Shown here: positions 12,521 through 22,289 of the stretch, piece after piece
How the letters are laid out: each line of letters begins with the position of its first letter
Position numbering within the stretch: the stretch's first letter is position 1
Assembly: GCA_028554645.1 (NCBI GenBank)
Contig: JAQOOI010000015.1
Location: forward strand, 496,001 to 560,000
From: Omphalotus guepiniiformis
Lineage: Eukaryota > Basidiomycota > Agaricomycetes > Agaricales > Omphalotaceae
Direction of reading: 5' to 3'
Length of the DNA stretch: 64,000 nucleotides
Notes under the pieces: model-generated
Database searches by the model: none
Told to the model about the DNA's origin: nothing
The model's input: only the letters and a program-made list of their open reading frames with translations
Position numbers and translations under genes: made by a program

Positions 12521-12649
12521 TTTTCCTACTCCGAGGTCACAGTGGCTTAACACAGAGCTGCAGGGTCCTTCCTATTTCCTATTAATGCAATGAAGGTGTC
12601 TCATTAATGGGAGCCTGGCAGGTGGATGTACTTAGAATTGTCCCCATAC

Positions 12650-13101
12650 TGTCAGCGACTCGAGTTATAAACTCAAATAACCAAGCACAATGATCTTAGT
12701 TTCACACGAGTAAGAGAAAAACAGAAAGTGGAATTGAGAAAAGAGACGATACAAGGAAGTATGCTAAGTACAAGTCTAAACTCGAGGAGTTATTGACAAG
12801 ATCGAAGCTAAAGAAATATCTACCTAAGCGGACTTGTTATATACGTAAATAAAACCCTAAACCCTGGGCTATAACCCTTGACTAATCCACCGTGTGTCTA
12901 CCATGAGTTCGATCGCCTCAAGTGTTTCATTAATGATCGTGATCGCCTTGAGGTCTACATGCTTGATCTCGATCATCATGCTACCTACGTGTGTATTTAA
13001 TATAACCCTAGATCTATAACTTAAGATGCTATCTACTGATAATAAAAGTGTCTATATGTACAAACAATGAGATAAGATGAAAAAAGAAAACGTTCGTAAC
13101 A
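12650..13101 (-). repeat. Gypsy-A copy 1, 3' LTR
   Basis: On the element strand it starts TGTTACG and ends GCTGACA. A purine-rich tract, AAGGAGGGGG, lies directly before it in element sense at about 13106-13115 and would be the polypurine tract for plus-strand priming. The LTR contains two telomere-like CCCTAA units by chance (see rejected items). Confidence 0.95.
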
Positions 13102-13112
13102 TGACCCCCTCC

Positions 13113-16100
13113 TTAGGGACGATGTCCCCATCGTCCTAACTTCACTGCTAATGCTTCTGTCGGCATCTTCTTCGTTTCTACTACTTCCGTACATGCTTCA
13201 GGGATAGGTCGTAACAATGATGTCGGGAATAAGGAAATTGGGACCTCAATCTTTCTTAACTGAGGTGGTCGTGGTTTAGTGGGGAATTTTTTATGGAACT
13301 CTTCGATTGCTTCTTTTGCGTTTGCAAGGTTTGCTAATGGTTCCCATGTTTGTTCGTGCCGCGAGTATCCCTTCCATTGGACTTTGTATCCAAATCTCCC
13401 TCCCCTATATTTCCCTGAATCTACTATCTCTTCCACTTCGAACTCCGGTTCTTCTCCTTCTATCACTGGTGGCGGATTATCATTCTTAGGCTGCTCAGGG
13501 AATTCAGGCGGATGATAGGGTGACAGTAGAACTTCGTTAAAGACCGGATGTATCCTCTTCCAAGTCTTCGGTATCTTTAGTTGATACGACGTCGCTCCAA
13601 CTTTCTTTACGACTTCAAAAGGACCAAATCGTTTATCATCCAACTTCTTCATTGGTCGATCAGAAGTCAGGTTTGTCGCTTCAAGCCATACTTTGTCATT
13701 AGGCTTATATTCAACTGATGGTTTCCTCTTCTTGTCGTAATACCAAGTCATGTCTTCCTTTGCCTTCTTAAGTGCTGCCCCTACTTCGTCCCTGATCTTG
13801 ATCATCTTATCGGCAAATTCCTGTGCTGTGGGATTTGCCGACGGAGTTCTTGGAGCTGTTCCCTTATACGGATGTCGTCCCATATCCGCATAGAACGGAG
13901 TGACACCCGTCGCTGAGTGTATTCTGTCATTCAACACAAACTCTGCTGTTGGTAACCATTCATGCCAGTCGTTCTGATGTTGATTGATGAATAACCGGAG
14001 ATAATGTTCAATCTCTTGGTTCATCCGTTCCGTCTGTCCATTCGTCTGTGGGTGATATGCCGTTGTGAAACTCCCCTGAATGCCTAATAACCGGTATAGT
14101 TCCTTCATGAATCGGGAATGATATTGAGGTCCCCGATCATGAATAATCTTTCTCGGTAATCCATGTATAGGAAAGATTTTGTCCCTATAGATTCTGGCCA
14201 TTCCTTCAGACGTTAACGACATGTGTGTGGGTACCAAACGTGTTCGTTTGGTGAAATGGTCCACAGTCACACTTATGGCATTAAAACCTCCAGCTTCCGG
14301 TAGTTCTCCGATCAGATCCGTTCCTATGACTTCCCAGGGACCTTGTGGAACATTGTTTGTGACTAGTGTTCCCGTTGGTTTGGTTCGATGAATCTTAGTG
14401 GCCTGACACTTTTCACACCCTTTAACGTATTTCCGTACATCCTGAGTGATTCCCGGCCACCAATAGTTTCTCGTCACCAATTCCATGGTTTTGAACTGCC
14501 CTGGATGTCCCGTCAGAACGGTATCATGATGTAGTCCGATGATCTTTCCCCGTAACCTATTATCAATAGGCACGTAAATCCTATCCTGCCACGTCACAAT
14601 TCCTTCCTCTGACTCGACCCAATCCTTCTCTTTTCCTTCTAAAGCCTTATTCACTAGATTATCCCGCACTTTTGACTTTTTCTTGATAAGATCTAAGATC
14701 TCGTCCTCGGGCATCTCTAGTCTGTTGATCGAAAAAAGTTCCGGCTTTAAAAGTACCACATCCTCATTGTCTTTCTCCCCCGTCTCATGATTGGCCATCC
14801 TGGACAATGCATCTGGCTTTCCCATCGACTTTCCAGGTTTATGAATCAATGTAAAGTCGTATTCGGATAATTCAGTGATCCATCGGGCTTGTCGACGATT
14901 CAATTTCTGAGGTTTTTTGAAATACTGAAGATTTTGATGATCTGTATAGATCTCAAATGACTCTTCCGCACCCATCAGATACTGTCTCCAATCTGCTAAG
15001 GAATCCATAATGGCCATCATTTCCTTATCATAGATCTCATAATTACGTTCCGTTTCGTTTAGAGATCTAGATCTGAACGCAATAGGCCACCATTTTCCAT
15101 CTATCTTTTGCGATAAAACAGCTCTGTTTGCATAATCTGATGAATCTGCCTCGACTCTGAATTGTCCATGATCACGGGGTATGGTTAGAACTACTTCTTC
15201 GGCAATTCTACTTTTGAGTTCTTCGAATGCCTGCTGTTGTTGCTCTGTCCATTCCCACTTTGAATTCCCAGTCAGTGATGACAATGGTTTCGCCACTTGA
15301 CTAAATCCTCGGATAAATCGTCGGTAGAAGTTGCAGAAACCCAAGAAGGACTGTACTTCCTTCTTGTTTCCTGGTATTTTCCATTCTTTTACCGCTTTGA
15401 CTTTCTTTGGATCCATCTGCACTTGTCCATTCCCTACAAACACTCCAAGGTACTCAACATTACTGGTCTCGAATTCGCACTTTTCAGGTCTAAGATACAA
15501 CTTGTGTTGTCGTAATATATCTAACACCTGTTTTACAATTGACTCGTGCTCTTCGATTGTATTTGTGAAAACCAAGATATCGTCTAAGTACACCATGACG
15601 TGACCTTCGTTGATCAAATCCCTTAAGATATGATTCATAAACGCTTGGAAGGTTGCCGGAGAATTTGTAAGACCAAAGAACATAACCGTTGGTTCAAAGA
15701 GCCCCCGATTAGTCCTAAATGCCGCCTTCCACTCATCGCCTTCTTTGATCTGGATATTATTGTATCCCCATCGAACATCCATTTTCGAAAATACTTTCGA
15801 ATCCTTCAGTTTATCAATGAGTTCTTGAATGAGCGGCAACGGGTATTTGTTCTTTATCGTTGCTTCATTCAATTTTCGATAATCCTGGACAGGTCGAAGT
15901 TTCCCATCTTTCTTTGCCACAAAGAAGAATGGTGAGGCCATCGGTGACTTTGATGGTCTAATTCGTCCAGATTTCAGATTTTCCTTAATGAACTCATCTA
16001 AAACTTTCTGTTCCGAAGGATTTAATGGATAGACCTTGCAATCTACTGGCGTAAAGTCTGGCTTCAGTTCAATTGCATGGTCCCAGGGTCTTCGTTCGGG

Positions 16101-17207
16101 TAAATTTTGGAAATCGGCTTCATCAAAAACATCCTTGTACTCATTGACGTACTTGTCTGCTTTTGACTCAGTCTTTTTGCCTTTTCCAAAGTTCATACTC
16201 CGAAGATATCCGTCCCAATTCAGGTAAAACAACCGATCCCCTTCTTCCAGTTCCCGAACTTCAGCGTCGGATTCAGGTTTTAGGTAATACGGTATGTAAC
16301 CACACTTCTTAGGACATCGATCAAATTTTAAGGTTGAATCATTCCAATCTATATTGGGGTTATGACGTCTTAACCAATCGAGTCCTAGGAATATGTCCGT
16401 TTTGCCTAAATTTGTAACAGCAAGTTCAATGCGTTCCGCATGATCTCCCATTACTAATCTGACTTCTATGAATCCTTCAATTGAACCGTCCTCGTTTAAG
16501 GTACCATCAGCATTGTATACCGGCATCTTTACTGGTAATCTCTTAACAGTTAAGCCATGTCGCTCTACGAATTCTTTATTGACGCAAGAACCCGTTGCTC
16601 CACTGTCAAGTAATGCCGATGTTTCTATCTGCTTGCCACTTTCGATGTCATCGATTGTAACAGACAGCTTGAGATCTCTGCCTTTAGTTCCTTTTACGAA
16701 CCGCAAGTTTTTCTTGAGTGACTTTACGGCTGTGACGGCTTCGCTAATGTCCAATGACCGGATCTGGGCAACCGTTTCTTCCGATGCTTCCCTGGCCCGA
16801 CAGGTTGGCATCCATGCTCTCAAAATTCCCACTGCTCGTTCTGACTCATCCTCCCTTACTCTCTGCACTATCCATTCTGGTGAATTCGGCGGATAACGTT
16901 CTCTCACAGGTTTTGAATCGGACTTTGTAGATACTGACGCAAATTTATTCTCAGGATGATTAAATACAAAGTGAAAATTGCTGTCCTTGTGATCTACACT
17001 AGACTGTTCCGATTCTAACTCAGAAGGACCTGTATTCACTTCTGAGCCCTGATAAAACCCGTATCCGATTTCAACCAGTTCAAGAACCAGCTCGGTGGCT
17101 GTTCTTCTTTCTTCTCTTCCTCCTGTACGTTCACCTGCCTCACTCTCTGACCCCGCTTTGCTGGACAATCCCGCGAGATATGCCCCCTCTGTCCGCAATT
17201 GAAACAC
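13113..17207 (-). CDS. pol: Gypsy-A pol polyprotein with chromodomain
   Basis: The open frame is 1,364 codons, but its first 50 or so overlap gag; the real product probably starts by -1 frameshifting at 17054-17060. In order it has an aspartic protease (LLDSGATG near residue 200), reverse transcriptase (YLDD near 540) and RNase H (DSSDYA and TDHQNL). The integrase follows with an HHCC zinc site (HHDT..H..C..C near 890), the catalytic D in GTDL, DRGPQYHS and TERMNQE. A chromodomain (VEEIVDS...VQWKGY) lies near 1255-1310. The chromodomain is expected to guide integration to particular chromatin. One change stands out against the second copy: RNase H reads SSDYANRAVLSQ here, with Arg where the other copy has Gly. 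The stop falls at the polypurine tract beside the LTR. Confidence 0.93.
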   Translation of the reverse strand: MFQLRTEGAYLAGLSSKAGSESEAGERTGGREERRTATELVLELVEIGYGFYQGSEVNTGPSELESEQSSVDHKDSNFHFVFNHPENKFASVSTKSDSKPVRERYPPNSPEWIVQRVREDESERAVGILRAWMPTCRAREASEETVAQIRSLDISEAVTAVKSLKKNLRFVKGTKGRDLKLSVTIDDIESGKQIETSALLDSGATGSCVNKEFVERHGLTVKRLPVKMPVYNADGTLNEDGSIEGFIEVRLVMGDHAERIELAVTNLGKTDIFLGLDWLRRHNPNIDWNDSTLKFDRCPKKCGYIPYYLKPESDAEVRELEEGDRLFYLNWDGYLRSMNFGKGKKTESKADKYVNEYKDVFDEADFQNLPERRPWDHAIELKPDFTPVDCKVYPLNPSEQKVLDEFIKENLKSGRIRPSKSPMASPFFFVAKKDGKLRPVQDYRKLNEATIKNKYPLPLIQELIDKLKDSKVFSKMDVRWGYNNIQIKEGDEWKAAFRTNRGLFEPTVMFFGLTNSPATFQAFMNHILRDLINEGHVMVYLDDILVFTNTIEEHESIVKQVLDILRQHKLYLRPEKCEFETSNVEYLGVFVGNGQVQMDPKKVKAVKEWKIPGNKKEVQSFLGFCNFYRRFIRGFSQVAKPLSSLTGNSKWEWTEQQQQAFEELKSRIAEEVVLTIPRDHGQFRVEADSSDYANRAVLSQKIDGKWWPIAFRSRSLNETERNYEIYDKEMMAIMDSLADWRQYLMGAEESFEIYTDHQNLQYFKKPQKLNRRQARWITELSEYDFTLIHKPGKSMGKPDALSRMANHETGEKDNEDVVLLKPELFSINRLEMPEDEILDLIKKKSKVRDNLVNKALEGKEKDWVESEEGIVTWQDRIYVPIDNRLRGKIIGLHHDTVLTGHPGQFKTMELVTRNYWWPGITQDVRKYVKGCEKCQATKIHRTKPTGTLVTNNVPQGPWEVIGTDLIGELPEAGGFNAISVTVDHFTKRTRLVPTHMSLTSEGMARIYRDKIFPIHGLPRKIIHDRGPQYHSRFMKELYRLLGIQGSFTTAYHPQTNGQTERMNQEIEHYLRLFINQHQNDWHEWLPTAEFVLNDRIHSATGVTPFYADMGRHPYKGTAPRTPSANPTAQEFADKMIKIRDEVGAALKKAKEDMTWYYDKKRKPSVEYKPNDKVWLEATNLTSDRPMKKLDDKRFGPFEVVKKVGATSYQLKIPKTWKRIHPVFNEVLLSPYHPPEFPEQPKNDNPPPVIEGEEPEFEVEEIVDSGKYRGGRFGYKVQWKGYSRHEQTWEPLANLANAKEAIEEFHKKFPTKPRPPQLRKIEVPISLFPTSLLRPIPEACTEVVETKKMPTEALAVKLGRWGHRP

Positions 17208-17929
17208 TGCCCATTCCTTCGGGCCGCGTCAATGTCCATGGGTTTACCTGTACCCCCAAAGGTTGTTCCTGTGGCGTCTCTCCGATCACCACTTCCTGCC
17301 GCATTTTGCGGACTTTCTCTTCTTGGCGTAAACGCCGGTCGGTTCTGATTCTGATTCTTGCGCCATTCCTGACGCCTTCTCCATAGTTGATCAATCTTAA
17401 TCACTACGTCCTTCCATTCATCGTACACCTTGGGCAACTCATCCCTCGTGTAGATGGCATCAATAGTTTTCTCGTTAATGCCCTTCTCAATGAGCCGCAC
17501 CACATACGGGTCATCCTTCTTGTAATCCGCCTCCGTCAACAGTATCTCCAACTCCTGGAAATACTCCTCCGCCGTTCCCGCTCCCTGCTTCAACAACTCC
17601 ACCTTCTCCTGCGCTGTCCTCTGCAGACCGGAATCTAGGAACGCCTTGTTCAAGGCTTGCTTGAATTGTGCCCAGTCTTTCTGCCACTTCTCGTTGTCTT
17701 GGTCAAAATGGGTATTGTAGTAATTATTGACCCATCCGTCTACAAGCTTTCCATTCATGAAAGAGATCGCAACATCGATCCTTTCATCATCTGTCGTGAT
17801 ACCGTTTTTCTTATCACGGATATAGGTAAAGAGTCTCCGTCGCCAATTCTTGAACTCAGATTTGACGCCGGTGAAGTTGTCAGGTTTGTTGAGGAGTGAT
17901 TTTCCTCGCGAGGTTTCGGTTTCAGACAT
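17036..17929 (-). CDS. gag: Gypsy-A gag (nucleocapsid) protein
   Basis: This is a 297-residue gag. The first 150 residues have the retrotransposon gag pattern (FKNWRRRLFTYI, then a helical capsid-like region to EEYFQELEILL). A single CCHC zinc knuckle, CFNCGQRGHISRDC, lies near residue 240 for RNA binding, followed by a charged tail. The start MSETETSRGK is the first ATG of the frame and lies about 535 bp downstream of the 5' LTR. Its last 57 codons overlap the pol frame, and the frameshift heptamer lies eight codons before its stop. The protein would form the particle in which reverse transcription occurs. Confidence 0.9.
   Translation of the reverse strand: MSETETSRGKSLLNKPDNFTGVKSEFKNWRRRLFTYIRDKKNGITTDDERIDVAISFMNGKLVDGWVNNYYNTHFDQDNEKWQKDWAQFKQALNKAFLDSGLQRTAQEKVELLKQGAGTAEEYFQELEILLTEADYKKDDPYVVRLIEKGINEKTIDAIYTRDELPKVYDEWKDVVIKIDQLWRRRQEWRKNQNQNRPAFTPRRESPQNAAGSGDRRDATGTTFGGTGKPMDIDAARRNGQCFNCGQRGHISRDCPAKRGQRVRQVNVQEEEKKEEQPPSWFLNWLKSDTGFIRAQK
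17054..17060 (-). promoter_or_regulatory. Programmed -1 frameshift site GGGTTTT
   Basis: In the gag frame the codons are ACG GGT TTT, so the heptamer is G GGT TTT and obeys the X XXY YYZ rule. Slipping back one base gives GGG TTT TAT, which is exactly the pol frame. The same heptamer is kept at 63163-63169 in the second copy, although bases around it differ. Confidence 0.8.
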
Positions 17930-18463
17930 TCTGGTAGGAGTAGAAGGTCGGGTAGAATAAGGAGATGATGCAAGAGATTTGTAGGAAGGTGTGATGGGTG
18001 ATGGGATGGTGGTTTCTTCGAAGAGACTGCTAAAGTTCCCCCAAGATTCCGTAATGGTAGAGTTTACTTCGGTCCGTCAGTAACCTCACGAAGAGATTTC
18101 GGGACCTTTTCTGCCTCTAATAGACGAGTTCCTAATCTGTGCTTGCTTGCTGAGTAAACCTGGGCGTGCCTTTCTAGGAGTGCACCTCGTTCCCCAAGCG
18201 CAAAGTCCCCTCCCCGAAGGTTGGTTATCAGACGATGCTTTCTGCTGCCAGTACCGAGTCGGACTCAACGTTACTCGTTTGTACTATAGGCGCAATTACT
18301 CTAATGGAGCACAGATTCCTAATTCGGACGGAAACCCGAATATCAAAGGGAGAAAATGAAGTAAGCGTGTGAAGGGTCAAGAGAAACTTACTTGCTACTG
18401 AAATAGCAACAAGAAGGCGAGTTGAATTGTGTTGGTCGGGTGAGTTGTGTAGCTTCGATCTTA
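17930..18463 (-). other. Gypsy-A leader with self-complementary primer site
   Basis: This untranslated leader lies between the 5' LTR and gag. Directly after the LTR, at 18450-18462, the element strand reads AAGATCGAAGCTA. That is the exact complement of TAGCTTCGATCTT inside the 5' LTR at 18612-18624. No obvious match to the 3' end of a common primer tRNA is seen. The remainder of the leader shows no ORF. Confidence 0.75.
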
Positions 18464-18915
18464 TGTCAGCGACTCGAGTTATAAACTCAAATAACCAAGC
18501 ACAATGATCTTAGTTTCACACGAGTAAGAGAAAAACAGAAAGTGGAATTGAGAAAAGAGACGATACAAGGAAGTATGCTAAGTACAAGTCTAAACTCGAG
18601 GAGTTATTGACAAGATCGAAGCTAAAGAAATATCTACCTAAGCGGACTTGTTATATACGTAAATAAAACCCTAAACCCTGGGCTATAACCCTTGACTAAT
18701 CCACCGTGTGTCTACCATGAGTTCGATCGCCTCAAGTGTTTCATTAATGATTGTGATCGCCTTGAGGTCTACATGCTTGATCTCGATCATCATGCTACCT
18801 ACGTGTGTATTTAATATAACCCTAGATCTATAACTTAAGATGCTATCTACTGATAATAAAAGTGTCTATATGTACAAACAATGAGATAAGATGAAAAAAG
18901 AAAACATTCGTAACA
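18464..18915 (-). repeat. Gypsy-A copy 1, 5' LTR
   Basis: It is identical to the 3' LTR except at two positions. A TATATAA box lies at 18651-18657 on the minus strand, 27-33 bp before the sequence TAGCTTCGATCTT at 18612-18624. That places the likely transcription start at or next to 18624 and divides the LTR into U3 (18915-18625) and R-U5 (18624-18464). Confidence 0.9.
18651..18657 (-). promoter_or_regulatory. TATA box of the Gypsy-A promoter
   Basis: TATATAA on the minus strand is spaced about 30 bp from the LTR segment that is complementary to the primer site. The spacing agrees with that segment being the transcript's 5' end. Confidence 0.65.
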
Positions 18916-19039
18916 CATACATGTATCATGTCTGGCGGGTAAACATGGGACTCCATTAATCCCAGCCATGTTCTCTATTGGTTGTAGTTGTGGTTCTGGA
19001 TAAGGAAAGGGTCAAGGATGATCCCCAGTGAAAACCCGC

Positions 19040-20445
19040 TGTTGCACTGAAAACGCATACACACCTGAAATACCTGAAATTAAACATTTTCTACTGTGAA
19101 TATGATGGGAATAAAGGGCTAGACTATGTCCCATAGTGCTAGCTAAAACATAGAACACGAATAGTTAAAGGCTCGAAGTGAAAGGACTACGATGTACGAG
19201 TATGCATCAAGACCTTATGGCTGATATGCCTCTAGACCTTCGGCGAAGTAACTACCTGCTGCGAGACTGTACAGTATGGTCAGACCCACCCTGCCTGGCA
19301 AAGAGCCCTCTGTCTGAAAGTCGCTATTCAAGTATCTGTGTAATCCACGGGACTTAGGAAGGAAGAAACTACACACACACAGGCGTAATAGCCTCATGAG
19401 CCTACATAACATTGAAAGGACAAAGCTAGAGGTATTGCCGAGCCATCAAAATGGTTTGTTCGAACTTAGCCGACCTCCTAGAACCTGCAGATTGATGATA
19501 TACTGGAGATAACACTTTATGATCGGAAATATATGATCGACGATTCCGTTCCGAGATACTAGATGGTCAAAGCTATGAAAATGATCGGTCTCGATGACTG
19601 TATAATAACTTATTAGTAAAGTAATGACAGAATTGGCCTTCGAGCGCTGGATATTGGTATATCTACGAGGTGCTATGGGGTCTAGATGTCAAAATAGGAG
19701 AAAATACGGAAGCCCGACGGGATAAATGACTAGAAACTGCCCTCGGCGCCCCTATAAGTACACTGTAAAACAGTTACAAAGATGAATAATAAGGAAATGC
19801 ATAGGAGTAGTTTGTTTAGAATGGCTCAAGCGCATGATAAGAAGGGTCTAGATGTACCAAAAACGTCACTAAAACATAATACTTACACATATATACCCAA
19901 GAACTGCACATAATTACCCTCTAGATGTGCCTACTTACCCAACTCAGTCATATTGTTTCTGTTTATATCCATTTTATACTCGATGTTATCCCTCTGTTCC
20001 TTTTAATTACTCCACTCAGTTTTCTATCTATTTATGAAGTACTTACAAGCAGTAGAGTACATATACTGTCATGTATAGGGTCAAGCGCCCCAGGTTACGA
20101 CTGCCCGCCAAATTGGAGAACTTTACGTATCTTCTAGAGCGTTAAATTGCAGAAGGCCTCTTGATTGTGAACGTCAGGCCCCGGTTCTTCGAGCTGGTAG
20201 AGGCAGACTATTAGGAATTGCAGTGCTTTGATAGAGTGCTAAATATCTGAACATCTGTTGTGTTTGAACTGTCTGTCTGTCTGTCTGTCTGTCTGTGTCT
20301 GTCTGTCTGTGTCTGTCTGTTTTGCTGTTTCTGGTACTCGTCGAAGGGTCTAGACGGTGATCTTTCAGTCCAGTTAGTCTTTCCAACAGTCTAGCTCGAC
20401 TTTAGTCAGTTTTCTGCATGCGGAATCTTTGCCAACGCCAGACTA
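19040..20445 (+). repeat. LTR-like repeat 'a', degraded
   Basis: It starts TGTTGCACTGAAAACGCATAC. The first 310 bp (19040-19350) recur almost unchanged at 34871-35181 and in diverged form from about 30654. Near its far end, at 20419-20439, it has TGCGGAATCTTTGCCAACGCC, a box found again at 32384-32404 and 48146-48166. No coding region was found, and I could not find a target-site duplication. It is probably an old LTR of an unplaced retroelement family. The stretch 20446-20820 shows nothing recognisable. Confidence 0.55.
20274..20325. repeat. (CTGT)n microsatellite
   Basis: Runs of CTGT are interrupted twice by CTGTGT. The array lies inside LTR-like repeat 'a'. Confidence 0.9.
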
Positions 20446-20820
20446 CACTCGCTTTTACAAGGCAACCTTTGAGTTTTAGACGAGTTCCTACGTCTTAGAG
20501 TGCTCATTTCGCTGCTATTACCGCTTTGTTGAGATTGTGAAAACGGACTTTTTCCAAATGAATGACCTGACCCGATTCCACTCGGTCTCAATCGATATTT
20601 TGCACTCGGCGCGGACATTTTTCAGGCCAAATCCTTTCAAATTCTCTCAAATCTTTCCTTTTCAGCAAGATTAGGTTTCACCCGTTCTTGGTAGATTGAA
20701 AATAACAGTTAACAATCTATTCAGACCGTGCCAGAATCATTACAAAATAGAATGTACAGTGTAGCTATAAAAACCATTCTGCTTCTCGTCCCGCTCGTTC
20801 CTGGTCAATTTATCCCTTAT

Positions 20821-21715
20821 TCATCCCTTCTTTTCTTTCTTCGCTTTTGATGTCTGCAAAAAGAGTGATGACGACATGTAGCACCTCTATAGAAGAATGA
20901 AAACATACAATTTCCTTAGCACATATGATGAAAGGGTGGAATAGCTTGGGTATAAGCAAATGAAAGGCACAAAACGTAATATTCTCACTTGTTGTCCCTC
21001 GTTGCCTAGCTCCTTCCAATATACATCAAAATCATTCTCAGTTCCATTGTTGTTGTTCGACAACCATTCACGCTTGCAAATTGACCTAGATATATGCGTT
21101 GTTAGGAAGTGAGTGACTGAGAACTCGCAAGAATTTACTTCGTACCTGGCTGAGTTTCCAACTGGCACACACACTTTCTTATTGTTGACTTTTCTTGAAG
21201 CACCGGCAGCTGAGAATCACAGTAAGCAAACATAGATTCAGCAAAGGTCAAGAACTCACCTGGGGTGTTTGTTGTATCTCCTAGAGGGATGAAAGGTAGA
21301 GCCTGAGGTTGTGGTGAGGTGTCATAGAGATCCTTGCTGGAGATAGTTAGTTGTATTTGAAAGAGATTTATCATTACGTACAGAGGATCTATGTGCTGTT
21401 GACATTGTATTGCCACGTCAGTCATATAACACCAGAAAAGAATGAAAACCTTACCTGTGTCGGAAGAGCAAGCAAAGGTCGTGTACAATCTGGTGTTGCT
21501 GGAACTGCCGAATTGATATTGAAGGATGAGGGAGGTGGTGCGCCTGAAGGTGCAGCTTCGACCAAAGATGTTTTGAGAGACAACAGAGTTTGAGCAGCTG
21601 CAGGAATAGTGTCTGCATCAAAAATTGACGAGGTTGGCATAGGCAAAGAAGTAGCAGGCGTAACAGGTGTGCTTGAAGCAATAGCCGAAACTGGAGAACT
21701 AGAGGATCTTGCTAT
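20821..21715 (-). pseudogene. 3' half of a proline-rich host gene split by Gypsy-B
   Basis: On the minus strand, after the Gypsy-B insertion, the gene continues in the exons 21715-21455, 21395-21382, 21336-21260, 21209-21146, 21085-20989 and 20886-20821. All joins keep frame. The 14-nt microexon 21395-21382 (HIDPL) is needed to connect LPTQ to KDLYD; skipping it puts a stop in frame. The encoded part goes from Ser/Pro-rich repeats to a basic segment (ASRKVNNKK), then CKREWLSNNNNGTENDFDVYWKEL, then a Lys-rich end. The last exon could alternatively start at 20853, which also keeps frame. I do not recognise the family. The promoter-proximal half is at 30171-30600. Removing Gypsy-B and one GCTAT copy gives an uninterrupted frame. 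Confidence 0.7.
21382..21395 (-). other. 14-nt microexon of the split gene
   Basis: CACATAGATCCTCT is flanked by AACAG and GTACGT on the minus strand. It fits the phases of the exons on both sides, and it is the only reading I found that joins them in frame. Confidence 0.6.
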
Positions 21716-22255
21716 TGTTACGGCTATGCGCCGGAACTCCGGGTCAGACCTCCGGTTTCTAGAACTTCTTTGATTTCTTCTTCCTGACATCTATTCAATC
21801 TTGCCATATGGTTCACTTTACAAATTCACGCTTTCCTATTCGCTTTTATTATTCTTTTCTACTCCGGACATCCGAACGTCGCCGACGTTCCATGTTCTTA
21901 TTGTTCTTTAGTTTCATTCTTCTCACACTATTGTTTTATTACTCCGAGTATCTCCGGTAGAATACTTATATAAATACTTCACGCTTATACTGTATATACT
22001 TTAGTTTTAAATCAATTTAGTCTCCGGACTACTATCTTGAATTTCTCGTCTGAACTCTCATCTCTCCTCGGACTTCCAATCTGGGTGCAGCACGGGGGGC
22101 AGTATCGAAATAATACTGCCTACCGGGTGAAGTCTTGTTGCCGGAGCAATTCGGAGCTCCTGGTTTATCTTGTCTTGTTCCTTTCGGACTCCTTCTCTCG
22201 GACCTCCTCGGAGGTCCTCGTTCTCTTACCGTCTCTAGTCCACACGGACTTAACA
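21716..22255 (+). repeat. Gypsy-B 5' LTR
   Basis: The LTR runs TGTTACGG to TTAACA. A TATATAAA box lies at 21967-21974. At 22003-22012 is AGTTTTAAAT, the complement of ATTTAAAACT at 22258-22267, two bases past the LTR end. This is the same arrangement as in Gypsy-A, but with only 10 AT-rich pairs. Confidence 0.9.
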
Positions 22256-22289
22256 GTATTTAAAACTCTTCTCTGTGCTGCTATTGATC

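Larger units (their letters stand above)
12083..12552. repeat. 176-bp direct duplication carrying a tRNA-like gene
   Basis: Segments 12083-12258 and 12377-12552 are identical except for one C/T difference inside the tRNA-like sequence. They are separated by 118 bp of unrelated DNA. Each copy includes about 70 bp upstream of the tRNA-like gene and about 30 bp downstream. Confidence 0.9.
12650..18915 (-). mobile_element. Gypsy-A copy 1: complete Ty3/gypsy chromovirus
   Basis: The element is 6,266 bp with 452-bp LTRs at 12650-13101 and 18464-18915. They differ at only two sites, and the five bases CATAC are duplicated at 12645-12649 and 18916-18920. It is transcribed on the minus strand, so 18464-18915 is the 5' LTR. 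It encodes gag, then pol in the -1 frame, with protease, reverse transcriptase, RNase H, integrase and a C-terminal chromodomain, which is the chromovirus order. Both main frames are open, so it looks recently inserted and possibly active. A second copy begins at 58758 in the same orientation. Confidence 0.95.

Noticed and set aside
12848..12865. Telomere-like CCCTAAACCCT in the Gypsy-A LTR
   Set aside because: Only two units, identical in every LTR copy, and part of the LTR sequence; no array.
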